Under the pieces are notes generated by a model. That model was not told the origin of the DNA. It saw only the letters and a program-made list of their open reading frames with translations, and made no database searches. This document shows, piece by piece, positions 1 through 7,655 of a stretch of DNA of 39,228 nt (the first letter of the stretch is position 1; each line of letters starts with the position of its first letter). Made by a program: the position numbers and the translations under genes. The stretch spans positions 1 to 39,228 of the forward strand of contig JBCDEC010000007.1 in assembly GCA_039179965.1 (NCBI GenBank), read 5' to 3'. Source of the DNA: Marinibacterium sp039179965 (GTDB taxonomy: Bacteria > Pseudomonadota > Alphaproteobacteria > Rhodobacterales > Rhodobacteraceae).

Positions 1-6
1 AAAAGG

Positions 7-40
7 AAAAGGCGGCGCGAGACACCCGCGCCGCCCTTTT
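7..40 (-). terminator. Intrinsic terminator of the leftward iol/ABC operon
   Basis: A 9-bp GC-only stem (left arm 11-19, right arm 27-35, 7-nt loop) is flanked by an A-run on the left and a T-run on the right. Read on the minus strand, the hairpin lies 17 nt after the stop of the binding-protein gene and is followed by TTTTCCTTTT. This is the classic shape of a Rho-independent terminator and marks the end of the seven-gene leftward operon. The flanking A/T tracts on both sides mean it could also work on the other strand. Confidence 0.88.
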
Positions 41-56
41 GTCCGTGTCGCGTGGA

Positions 57-1049
57 TTACTTCACGCAGGTGTCGATGTTTTCGTTGTCGCAGACATCGA
101 GGCCCGTGTAGATCGGGCTTTCGACCGACTTGCCGTCCGCAATGTCCTTGAGGATGAACATCGCCTTGTAGCCCATTTCATAAGGGCGCTGACCGACGAG
201 ACCATTGCCCAGACCGTCTTTGGTCTGTTCCAGCTGCATCGGTAGCGTGTCGGCCACAACGATGGTCATGTCACCGGAGTCCATTTCGCCCTTATAGGGC
301 TCCACGGCCGCGCGATAAGCGTTGTCAAACCACTGAGTGAAGGCACCGGTGGACAGGAAGGCTGTCAGATCCGGGTTGGCGGCCAGAATGTCCGACATGC
401 CCTGAACGGCGACGTTGCCGTCGTCGTTGGTGATCAGTGGGCAACCGGAGATTTCGGTCCAGCCGCCTTCACCCGCGAGGGCCTTGCCCGGAGGCGTGCC
501 CGTGTCCATGCCTGACAGCGTGTCACGCGCGCCTTTCAGGCGCTCGTTGTGGTTGGCTGCCGCCGCACCGCCGGTCTGCAGGCAGATCGAGCCGCCATCG
601 GGATGGCGGGCCTGGACAAGCTTTGCGAGGTTCACGCCGATGTCGTAGTTGTTGGTGCCCACGTACGTCTTGCGCAGTCCTGCATCCTCCGGCAGCAGAT
701 CGGAATCCCAGGTAATCACCGGAATGCCAGCGGCTTCAGCGTCCTCCAACACCTTGCCCATGGCTGGCGCGTTCGACGGCGCCACGGCGATCCCGTCCAC
801 ACCCTTGGTGATCAGGTCCTGCACGATCTGGATCTGCTCAAGCTCGGTGTGTTCACCGGGGCCGATGTATTCGCAGGTGACCCCGTCGAGCTCATCCTGA
901 GCCTGGAAGCAGCCGTCCCGTGCCAGATCGAAGAATGGGTTGTTCATCGCCTTGGGCACAAGCGCAAAGGTCTTGGCGTGGCCATCGGCCATTGCCATTC
1001 CGGCCATGGAGATGGTGGCGACCATCGTAGTTGCAAGCAGTCTCTTCAT
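57..1049 (-). CDS. Sugar ABC transporter periplasmic substrate-binding protein
   Basis: A 330-residue periplasmic binding protein of the Peripla_BP_4/ribose-binding type (CUT2 family). Residues 1-21 form a Sec signal peptide (KRLL, hydrophobic core, AMA cleavage site). The mature part begins with the usual FALVPKAMNNPFFD strand, followed by a DGIAVAPSNAPA segment and the hinge region ITWDSD, all typical of simple-sugar binders. It is the last gene of the operon starting at iolD, 39 nt after the permease, with AGGA before its ATG. Given the iol genes upstream, the ligand is probably an inositol or related cyclitol; this is inference, since fructose (FrcB) and ribose binders have the same fold. 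Confidence 0.9.
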   Translation of the reverse strand: MKRLLATTMVATISMAGMAMADGHAKTFALVPKAMNNPFFDLARDGCFQAQDELDGVTCEYIGPGEHTELEQIQIVQDLITKGVDGIAVAPSNAPAMGKVLEDAEAAGIPVITWDSDLLPEDAGLRKTYVGTNNYDIGVNLAKLVQARHPDGGSICLQTGGAAAANHNERLKGARDTLSGMDTGTPPGKALAGEGGWTEISGCPLITNDDGNVAVQGMSDILAANPDLTAFLSTGAFTQWFDNAYRAAVEPYKGEMDSGDMTIVVADTLPMQLEQTKDGLGNGLVGQRPYEMGYKAMFILKDIADGKSVESPIYTGLDVCDNENIDTCVK

Positions 1050-1088
1050 TCTATCCTGCCTAAGGTTTCGAAGAGCAAAGTATGGGGG

Positions 1089-2111
1089 TTATCGTCCCCC
1101 GCGATTGCGGATCTGTTCCAAAAGCACTGCAAGGATGAGAAACAGCCCGACAAAGAACTGCTGCCAAAGCGCGGGAATCCCCGCGAGCAGCAGTGAGTTT
1201 CGGATGAGTTCGATCAGCGCCGCACCGATGGGCGCGCCCAGGGCAAAGACCACACCGCCCATCAGATTGGCGCCACCGATCACCGTAGCGGCAATGACGG
1301 TAAGCTCCCATGTAAAGCCCATGCCATTGGTGACAGAGCCGGTATAGCCCACGAAGAGAAAGGCCGAGAGCCCGGCGGTCAGCGAGCACACCATATAGAC
1401 CGTGACCAGGATGCGTTCGACCGGGATGCCCGAAAGCTTGGCCGCGCGGGCGTTGCCGCCAATGGCAATCACCCAGCGACCCCAGGTGGTATAGCGCCAG
1501 ACCCACCAGAAGACGGCCGTCAGGATCCCGAGGACCCAGACGACGTTGGGCACACCCAGAACGCTTTCGCCGCCAATCCATTCATAGAGTTCCTGATCGG
1601 GACCGAAATCCCAGATCATCTGGTTGTTCGAGACCACCCGCCCGAGCGAGACCACGATGGAGAGCATCCCGAGCGTGACCACAAAGGGCGGCATTTTGAG
1701 GTAGGCCACAAGTACGCCGTTCACAAATCCAACTGCGGCGGCCACGGCCATACAGCCCAGAAAGCCCCATTCGATGCCATAGCCGGCCTGCATGATCAGA
1801 CCCGTGACAATGCCCGTAAGTCCGACCAGAGAGCCCACGCTCAGGTCTATTCCGGCGGTGCAGATCACCGCCGACATGCCCAGCGCCATGATGCCAAAGA
1901 AGGCCATGTTGCGGGTGATATTGAAGAAATTCCGCTCGGTCATGAAGGCGTCCGAGACGAAGGTCATGACGGTCGCAAGGCCCACCAGAGCAAGAAAGAC
2001 CCAGAACGGTTGCGTGCGCAAAATCGCGGCAAAGCCCGAGACCTCCTGGCGCTGGGTGATACTCTCGTCGATCTCGGCGTGGTCTTTGTCGTTGTCAGCG
2101 TTGGTACTCAT
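1089..2111 (-). CDS. Sugar ABC transporter permease (CUT2, FrcC/RbsC-like)
   Basis: A 340-residue inner-membrane permease of the BPD_transp_2 family, with about eight to ten hydrophobic segments after a charged cytoplasmic N-terminus of about 30 residues. The diagnostic motif AGIDLSVGSLVGLTG is present, and GGANLMGG and GIPALWQQFFVG occur near the C-terminus. Its ATG overlaps the stop of the ATPase gene by 4 nt (ATGA), so the two are likely translationally coupled. It forms the membrane channel for the binding protein encoded just downstream. The single permease gene implies a homodimer, as in Frc and Rbs systems. Confidence 0.92.
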   Translation of the reverse strand: MSTNADNDKDHAEIDESITQRQEVSGFAAILRTQPFWVFLALVGLATVMTFVSDAFMTERNFFNITRNMAFFGIMALGMSAVICTAGIDLSVGSLVGLTGIVTGLIMQAGYGIEWGFLGCMAVAAAVGFVNGVLVAYLKMPPFVVTLGMLSIVVSLGRVVSNNQMIWDFGPDQELYEWIGGESVLGVPNVVWVLGILTAVFWWVWRYTTWGRWVIAIGGNARAAKLSGIPVERILVTVYMVCSLTAGLSAFLFVGYTGSVTNGMGFTWELTVIAATVIGGANLMGGVVFALGAPIGAALIELIRNSLLLAGIPALWQQFFVGLFLILAVLLEQIRNRGGR

Positions 2112-2848
2112 GCTTCTGCGATCGCCCCGATGATAAGCCCGGTCACCTCTTCCGGGGTCGTTTCCGTGATCCGTTTGTCGGCCACTTTGGTGCCCCGGCG
2201 CAGGACCGCAACGCGGTCACAGACATCGAAGACGTCCGGCATCCGGTGAGAGACCAGGATCACGGCATGGCCAGTGTCCTTGAGCCGGTGGATCAGGGCC
2301 AGCACCTCCTTGACCTGCCGGACCGAGATCGCGGCGGTGGGTTCGTCCATGAGCACCAGTTTTGGATCGCTCAACCGCGTGCGCGCAATCGCAACGGCCT
2401 GACGCTGGCCGCCGGACATCTGCCGAACCAGATCGCGGGGCCGGGTCTCGGATTTCAGCTCGGCAAACAACTCGCCGGCGCGTTTGTACATTGACGTGTG
2501 ATCGAGCATCGAAAAGGGGCCGACCTTCTTCTTCAGTTCACGGCCAAGGAACACATTGGCCCCGGCCGTGAGATTGTCGCACAGCGCGAGGTCCTGATAG
2601 ACGATCTCGATCCCTGCATCGCGCGCATCGATGGGCTGCGAGAACGAAACCGCCTCGCCGTCAATGCGAATCTCTCCGTTCGTCGGTGGAAAGTTGCCGG
2701 CAATGATCTTCATCAGGGTAGATTTGCCGGCGCCATTGTCGCCCATCAGCCCGACGGCTTCGCCAGGCGCAATCGACAGATCAACACCCTGCAAAGCATG
2801 AATCGCACCAAAACTCTTGGTGATGTTATTGAGCTCCAACAGGCTCAT
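2108..2848 (-). CDS. Sugar ABC transporter ATP-binding protein (single-domain, FrcA-like)
   Basis: A 246-residue ATPase with a single nucleotide-binding domain: Walker A GDNGAGKST around residues 36-44, Q-loop VYQD near 83-86, signature MSGGQRQ at 144-150 and Walker B LVLMDEPT near 165-171. All key residues look intact. Most CUT2 sugar systems use a fused two-domain ATPase of about 500 residues; the half-size form is typical of the FrcA group, so two copies should act as a homodimer. It overlaps the upstream Gfo/Idh gene and the downstream permease by 4 nt each. Substrate assignment (a cyclitol or sugar) comes only from context. Confidence 0.92.
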   Translation of the reverse strand: MSLLELNNITKSFGAIHALQGVDLSIAPGEAVGLMGDNGAGKSTLMKIIAGNFPPTNGEIRIDGEAVSFSQPIDARDAGIEIVYQDLALCDNLTAGANVFLGRELKKKVGPFSMLDHTSMYKRAGELFAELKSETRPRDLVRQMSGGQRQAVAIARTRLSDPKLVLMDEPTAAISVRQVKEVLALIHRLKDTGHAVILVSHRMPDVFDVCDRVAVLRRGTKVADKRITETTPEEVTGLIIGAIAEA

Positions 2849-3879
2849 TCCAAAGCCCCCTCCCGCATTTTCTCCCCGAGCCGTTTATAAAATTCCGGCT
2901 TCTCCACAGGATTGATAGCAACGCGCGCCTGTTTCTCCAAAGACTTAACGCCTGCTTCTGCAACAACACTGGCACAATAGCCGTCCCAGGCGGTCGCCGC
3001 GCGGCGGTCAGGCGTGCCGGTTTCGATGCTTTTGATCCAGGCGGCGTTCTGCGCGCGGTAAGCCTCGGCGAAGCGCGGGCGCCAGTCTTCGGCCAGCGGT
3101 GTTGCGGATTGCAGCGCTGTATTCAGCCGCGCATGTGCCGGCGTGACAAGATCGATCGAGCCGGCCTCACCCACCAGTTCTCCGCGCACGTCATAGCCGT
3201 AGGCGGCCGTGTTGTTGACTTCGATGGTGATGATTTGCCCGGCCTCGGTCTCCAACACCATGCAAACGGGCGAAATGGCGGTGGCGCCTTTGCCCTGAAA
3301 GGCCGTGATCGTCTGCGGGTCGACCCCCAACACGAAGCGGGCGATGTCGAATTCATGCGGCGCCGAGTTGGAAATTGCCATTTGCCCGGTGAAGAAGTCG
3401 GGCACCGAAACGTTGCGGTGGAAGTTGTGCATCATCACCGGTCGTCCGATCTGGCCTGAATCCAGCGCCAGTTTCATCGCAGTGTAGGAGGGATCGAAGC
3501 GGCGCATGAAGCCCACCTGAATCAACGGCCGGTTCGCGGCCACCTCGGCGGCGATGACCTTGAGGCAGGCCTCGGCATCTGGCGCGAGCGGTTTTTCGCA
3601 AAGCACGGGCTTGCCCGCCGCGACGGCGGCGATGGTGAGATCGGCGTGGGTGTCATCCGGGCTGGAGACCAGCACGCCGTCCACATCCTGGCGCAAAATC
3701 GTGGCCAATGGGTCGGTGGCGATGTCTGTGGTGCCGTAGCTGTCGCCCACGGTCCGTGCGCGCGCGGCATCGGCATCGCAAACGACCTGCAGCTTGGCGC
3801 CGGACACCTCTTGCGCGATGATGCGCGCGTGATCGCTGCCCATCACCCCTGCGCCGACAAGTGCTACACGCACCGTCAT
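2845..3879 (-). CDS. Gfo/Idh/MocA family oxidoreductase (inositol-dehydrogenase-like)
   Basis: A 344-residue NAD(P)-dependent dehydrogenase. The Rossmann motif GAGVMGSDHA lies at residues 9-18 and the family EKP motif at 95-97, where the lysine acts in catalysis. The active-site histidine is in NSAPHEFDIARF (H175). In inositol 2-dehydrogenases the residue four before that histidine is Asp; here it is Asn171, so chemistry or substrate may differ from the canonical IolG encoded at 7656. It begins immediately after the SDR stop and overlaps the ATPase start by ATGA. A likely role is oxidation or epimerisation of an inositol isomer; the substrate cannot be read from sequence. Confidence 0.85.
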   Translation of the reverse strand: MTVRVALVGAGVMGSDHARIIAQEVSGAKLQVVCDADAARARTVGDSYGTTDIATDPLATILRQDVDGVLVSSPDDTHADLTIAAVAAGKPVLCEKPLAPDAEACLKVIAAEVAANRPLIQVGFMRRFDPSYTAMKLALDSGQIGRPVMMHNFHRNVSVPDFFTGQMAISNSAPHEFDIARFVLGVDPQTITAFQGKGATAISPVCMVLETEAGQIITIEVNNTAAYGYDVRGELVGEAGSIDLVTPAHARLNTALQSATPLAEDWRPRFAEAYRAQNAAWIKSIETGTPDRRAATAWDGYCASVVAEAGVKSLEKQARVAINPVEKPEFYKRLGEKMREGALE

Positions 3880-4695
3880 CTAGGACACCAGTTTTTCAGC
3901 TGGGCCGGGTGCCTGTCCGTCATAGCCACCCCAGACCGATTGGTCGTACTGAATGACCGAGCCGGTCATGATGCCCGCATCTTCGGATGCCAGAAACAGG
4001 ATGGCGCGGGCCACCTCCTTGGGATCGATCAGGCGCCCAAAGGGCAGATCGGCCCTGGCCTTGGCCTCCCAGTCCGGGTCGCCAGATTCCGCCAGTTGCA
4101 GCGCGCGTTCGTGATCCGAGGCCATCCAGCCGATATCCAGCTGATTGACGTGCACCCGATTGCGCATCAGCGCGTAGCCTGCATGTCGCGTCAGCGTCGA
4201 CAGAGCGCCTTTGGAGGCACAATAGGGTGCCAGAAAAGGCTGACCGGCTTGCGAGGACATCGAGCCGATGTTGACGATCCGCCCGCCGGAGTTCTCACGC
4301 TCCATGACCTTCACCGCGTCCTGCATCAGGAAGAACGGCGCGCGGGTGTTGACGGCAAATATGGCGTCAAAGAGCGCCGGGGTGGTGTTGAGCAGGTTGC
4401 CCCGGTCGGTGAGACCGGCGGCATTGACCAAAATGTCGATCCGGCCAAACCGCGCGTCGGCGTCCGGGATGATCCGGCAGAGGTCCTCGGTTTGCGCGAG
4501 ATCGGCGGTGATCATCAGGACCGGCACGTTGGAGGCTTCGGTTATCTGCTCCGCGCGCCGCTGGCCTTTCGCGGTGTCGCGCCCGACGATGGCGATGCCC
4601 GCCGCGCCGGCTGCAGCGAACATTTCCGCGGTTGCCGCGCCCAGCCCTTGGGTGCCGCCGGTGATCACGGCTATCTTTCCATCGATCCGGTTCAT
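3880..4695 (-). CDS. Short-chain dehydrogenase/reductase (SDR)
   Basis: A 271-residue classical SDR. It has the NAD(P) motif TGGTQGLG at residues 12-19, the NAAG motif at 91-94, the catalytic serine in NIGSMSS near 145, and the YxxxK pair at Y158 and K162. It overlaps the end of iolE by ATGA and abuts the next gene, so it is embedded in the iol transcript. SDRs in sugar and cyclitol operons usually oxidise or reduce a ring hydroxyl or keto group; whether this one acts on a keto-inositol or on a later open-chain intermediate is not known. Family assignment is secure, substrate is not. Confidence 0.87.
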   Translation of the reverse strand: MNRIDGKIAVITGGTQGLGAATAEMFAAAGAAGIAIVGRDTAKGQRRAEQITEASNVPVLMITADLAQTEDLCRIIPDADARFGRIDILVNAAGLTDRGNLLNTTPALFDAIFAVNTRAPFFLMQDAVKVMERENSGGRIVNIGSMSSQAGQPFLAPYCASKGALSTLTRHAGYALMRNRVHVNQLDIGWMASDHERALQLAESGDPDWEAKARADLPFGRLIDPKEVARAILFLASEDAGIMTGSVIQYDQSVWGGYDGQAPGPAEKLVS

Positions 4696-5591
4696 GGTGA
4701 GATCACCTCATATCCAGCAGCGCTCAGGACCCGGAACAGCGCGGCGCGACCCTTGATCGCCATATCCAGCGGCGGGTTGGCGACAGGGTCTTGCTCGGCT
4801 TCGATGACAAACCAGCCTTCATAGCCCTTGTCGGCCAGGGTCTTGGCAATGGTCTCGAAATCGAGCGATCCGTCGCCGGGCACGGTGAACGCGCCTTTGA
4901 CCACCGCGTCCAGAAAACTTTCGCGACTGCGGTCCAGCCCGTCTACCACCTCGGCCCGGATGTCCTTGGCGTGGACATGTGTGATCCGGGCATGATGGGT
5001 GTCGATGACCCGCAAGACGTTGCCGCCCGCAAAGGCCATATGGCCCGCATCAAAAAGGAGCGGCACGGAGGAGTGTTTCATCAAAAGGTCAAGCTCGGCC
5101 TCTGTCTCGACCGCAGCCGCCATGTGATGGTGGTAGGCAAGTGGCATGCCCTCGCGGGCGCACCAGTCAGCAAAGTCCGAAATCTTGCGGCCATAGGCTG
5201 CCATCTCGGCTTCGCTCAGCCTCGGTTTGTGGGCCAAAGGCGTGCTTTGATCGCCCTGGATCGACCGCGCCGTCTCGCCATAGACAATGCAGGGCGCCTT
5301 TGCGGCTTTGAAAAAGGCGTGCTGCGCGGCGACCCGGTCCTTTTCCGCCTCGAGATCGCCGTCCAGAAGCAGCCCGGAGAACCAGCCACCACAAACCGAA
5401 ATCCCGTATCTGTCCAGGATTGGACCCAGGACGTCCATATCCATCGGAAAGCGCCGGCCGGTTTCCATTCCAGTCAGACCGGCCTCGGCCGCCTGGCGCA
5501 AACATTCCTCAAGGCTCACATCGTCTGAGAGCGCTTCGAGATCGTCATTCCACCAGGCGATGGGCGCGATGCCCAGTTTCGCGCGCAACAT
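4692..5591 (-). CDS. iolE: Inosose (2-keto-myo-inositol) dehydratase IolE
   Basis: About 299 residues, a xylose-isomerase-like TIM barrel. IolE removes water from 2-keto-myo-inositol to give 3D-(3,5/4)-trihydroxycyclohexane-1,2-dione. Family landmarks are GIAPIAWWNDDLE at the N-terminus, the GMETGRRFP and SGWFSG-like strands, YGETARSIQGD, LAYHHHMAAAVETEAELD, FDAGHMAFAGG, HVHAKDIR, FTVPGDGSLDFE and the VIEAEQDP strand near the end. These include the metal-binding Glu, Asp and His residues of the fold. The start is given at ATG 5591; a GTG one codon upstream (5594) is equally possible. It follows iolD by only a few bases and precedes the SDR with an ATGA overlap. Confidence 0.93.
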   Translation of the reverse strand: MLRAKLGIAPIAWWNDDLEALSDDVSLEECLRQAAEAGLTGMETGRRFPMDMDVLGPILDRYGISVCGGWFSGLLLDGDLEAEKDRVAAQHAFFKAAKAPCIVYGETARSIQGDQSTPLAHKPRLSEAEMAAYGRKISDFADWCAREGMPLAYHHHMAAAVETEAELDLLMKHSSVPLLFDAGHMAFAGGNVLRVIDTHHARITHVHAKDIRAEVVDGLDRSRESFLDAVVKGAFTVPGDGSLDFETIAKTLADKGYEGWFVIEAEQDPVANPPLDMAIKGRAALFRVLSAAGYEVISP

Positions 5592-5597
5592 CACGGT

Positions 5598-7457
5598 TCA
5601 GACCCCGAGCCGCTGCTTTTCCCGGAAGGCCTCTTGGCCCTTGCGCGCCTCTTGCACGGCTTCGCGCGGGCTCACTTCCGGAACGCCCACGTACCAATCC
5701 GCTCCGCCCGGCGTCCAAGTATAGGCGTCTGACGCAATTGAGAGAACGGTGGTGGCATCCTTGGTTTGCGCCCAATCGAGCGCGGCGTCGAGATCGGCGA
5801 GGCTTTCACAATGGCGGGCATAGGCTCCCATAGCTTCGGCATGTTTGGCGAAATCCACATGGCGCACGTTGCCTGCGTCGACCCCACGGCAGTCTTTCAG
5901 AAGATTGTTGAACTCGACCCCGCCGGTGCCGGTTTGCAACCGGTTGATCACAGCGAACCCGCCGTTGTCGCAGACAATGACGATCATCTTGTGGCCTGAC
6001 AGGATCGAGGAGTGGATGTCGGAATTCATCATCATGTAGGAACCGTCCCCGACCATGACGATCGGCGTGCCCTTGCCTTGCAGCGCCATGGCATGGCCCC
6101 AGCCACCGGCGACCTCATAGCCCATGCAGGAATAGCCGAATTCACAATCAAACGTGTGCGGCGACTTGCACCGCCAGTTCTTGATGGTCTCCCCCGGCAA
6201 TCCGCCAGCTGCGGTGATCATCACATCCTCGGGCTGTGCTTTCCTGTTCACGAGGCCCACGACCTGAGCATAGCTTGGCACCGCCTGGTTGGTTGGCGCC
6301 TGGCCGTCGTCCAGCATGCGGTTCCAATCGGCGTACCACGTCCGGGCCTGGGCCATCCGCGGGCCGGGGGCGGCCCAATCGCCGAGGGCTGCGCCGAGCT
6401 CGGAGAGACACTCCAGCGCATCACCGACGACCGGGGTGGCCTTGTGCTTGTGCGCATCAAAGCGCGCAGCGTTGATCGTGATGATCTGCGCGTCTTTCGG
6501 GAAGGTGGTCCAGGAGCCCGTGGTGAAATCCTGCATTCGCGTGCCAACGGCGATCACCACATCGGCGGTCTCAGACAGCTGGCGTGCGGCTTCTGTCCCC
6601 TCGATGCCGATGGGCCCCACATAGACGGGGTGATCATGCACAACCGCGCCCTTGCCAGCGATGGTCTCAGCCATCGGAATACCGTGTTTGTCGGCGAACG
6701 CGGCAACCGCGTGTTCCGCGCCGGAATAGCGGACTCCGCCGCCGGAGATCAGCAAAGGCGCCTTGGCTGTCTTCAACACTTCTGCCGCCTCTGCGATCTG
6801 ATCGCGCGAGGGGCGCGGGCGGGGGATGACCCAGGTCTTTTCGGCGAAGAAGCTTTCCGGGTAGTCATAGGCCAGTTCCTGCGTGTCTTGCGGTAGACCG
6901 ATGAAGGCCGGGCCGCAGTCGGCGGGATCGAGCATCGTGGCGATGGCTTGTGGCAATGACTGCAGGATCTGTGCGGGATGCACGATCCGATCCCAATAGC
7001 GTGTCACGGCGCGGAAGCTGTCGTTGACCGTGAGGCTCGGGTCGCCGAAATGCTCGACCTGCTGGAGCACCGGGTCGGGCAGGCGGTTCACATAGGTATC
7101 ACCGGACAGCAACAGGACGGGCAGGCGGTTGGAATGCGCCACACCGGCGGCGGTCACCATGTTCGTGGCCCCTGGTCCGACCGAGGAGGTGGCGATCATG
7201 ATTTGCCGCCGTTTCTTCGCCTTGGCATAAGCGACGGCGGCGAGCGCCATGGATTGTTCGTTCTGGCCGCGCCAGGTCGGCAACTGGTCCTGGACCCGCT
7301 CCAGGGCCTCGGCCAGGCAGGTCACGTTGCCATGGCCGAAGATGCCAAACACGCCGGCAAACAAGGGTACGCGGTCGCCATCGATCTCGGTGTATTGTGC
7401 GCAGAGATAGCGCACGAGCGCTTGCGCCATGGTCAGGCGCACAGTTTTGGCTGTCAC
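5598..7457 (-). CDS. iolD: 3D-(3,5/4)-trihydroxycyclohexane-1,2-dione hydrolase IolD
   Basis: A 619-residue thiamine-diphosphate enzyme that opens the cyclitol ring, converting the IolE product to 5-deoxy-D-glucuronate. The length fits the family. The N-terminal domain carries FGIFGHGNV and ATSSVGPGATNMVTAAG, the middle domain KAPLLISGGGVRYSGA, and the C-terminal domain the ThDP/Mg motif starting GDGSYMMMNSDI near residue 470 and closing with DNGG near 498. The start is GTG 7457, chosen because GGGAGG lies 7 nt upstream. It is the first gene of the leftward operon, facing iolG across a regulatory region with a palindromic operator. It places a true inositol-ring-cleavage step in this locus. 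Confidence 0.95.
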   Translation of the reverse strand: MTAKTVRLTMAQALVRYLCAQYTEIDGDRVPLFAGVFGIFGHGNVTCLAEALERVQDQLPTWRGQNEQSMALAAVAYAKAKKRRQIMIATSSVGPGATNMVTAAGVAHSNRLPVLLLSGDTYVNRLPDPVLQQVEHFGDPSLTVNDSFRAVTRYWDRIVHPAQILQSLPQAIATMLDPADCGPAFIGLPQDTQELAYDYPESFFAEKTWVIPRPRPSRDQIAEAAEVLKTAKAPLLISGGGVRYSGAEHAVAAFADKHGIPMAETIAGKGAVVHDHPVYVGPIGIEGTEAARQLSETADVVIAVGTRMQDFTTGSWTTFPKDAQIITINAARFDAHKHKATPVVGDALECLSELGAALGDWAAPGPRMAQARTWYADWNRMLDDGQAPTNQAVPSYAQVVGLVNRKAQPEDVMITAAGGLPGETIKNWRCKSPHTFDCEFGYSCMGYEVAGGWGHAMALQGKGTPIVMVGDGSYMMMNSDIHSSILSGHKMIVIVCDNGGFAVINRLQTGTGGVEFNNLLKDCRGVDAGNVRHVDFAKHAEAMGAYARHCESLADLDAALDWAQTKDATTVLSIASDAYTWTPGGADWYVGVPEVSPREAVQEARKGQEAFREKQRLGV

Positions 7458-7464
7458 GTTTTTT

Positions 7465-7494
7465 CCTCCCTAAACTGGGCCTCTCTAAACTGGG
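7465..7494. repeat. 15-bp tandem duplication carrying the iolD Shine-Dalgarno
   Basis: Two abutting 15-bp units, CCTCCCTAAACTGGG (7465-7479) and CCTCTCTAAACTGGG (7480-7494), differ at one base. On the minus strand each unit ends in a purine-rich box (GGGAGG proximal to iolD, GAGAGG distal). Only the proximal copy is correctly spaced from the GTG start. It looks like a recent tandem duplication in the 5' leader. Confidence 0.8.
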
Positions 7495-7593
7495 TTAGCC
7501 CCAGGCGGATAACAGCGTGTCGGGACCTTGAGCGACCATCCGATCCGAGGCTCTTGCCGGCCTTTGATCCATGGTCTGTCCAACCGCATGAAA

Positions 7594-7622
7594 TGATTAT
7601 TGACAAATAGCGCATCTTGCAA
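7594..7622 (-). promoter_or_regulatory. Predicted promoter of the iolD operon
   Basis: On the minus strand, TTGCAA (7622-7617) and TAATCA (7599-7594) are separated by exactly 17 bp, a reasonable sigma-70 pair. The -35 box is one half-site of the palindrome at 7617-7634, so a repressor bound there would block it. The start codon at 7457 would follow a leader of roughly 130 nt. Confidence 0.5.
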
Positions 7623-7629
7623 CGATCAT
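7600..7629 (+). promoter_or_regulatory. Predicted promoter of the iolG operon
   Basis: A perfect -35 box TTGACA (7600-7605) is followed after 18 bp by GATCAT (7624-7629), a 4/6 match to the -10 consensus. The -10 region lies in the centre of the 18-bp palindrome, consistent with direct repression. The distance to the GTG start at 7656 is compatible with a short leader. Confidence 0.5.
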
Positions 7630-7634
7630 TGCAA
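7617..7634. promoter_or_regulatory. 18-bp palindromic operator between iolD and iolG
   Basis: TTGCAACGATCATTGCAA is palindromic except for one symmetric pair (TTGCAA-N-GATC-N-TTGCAA). It overlaps the predicted -35 of the leftward promoter and the predicted -10 of the rightward promoter, ideal for one regulator controlling both operons. The RpiR-family protein at 12731 is the obvious candidate ligand-responsive regulator, but this link is inferred from position only. Confidence 0.7.
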
Positions 7635-7655
7635 GAACAATTTGGGGAGGATGAT

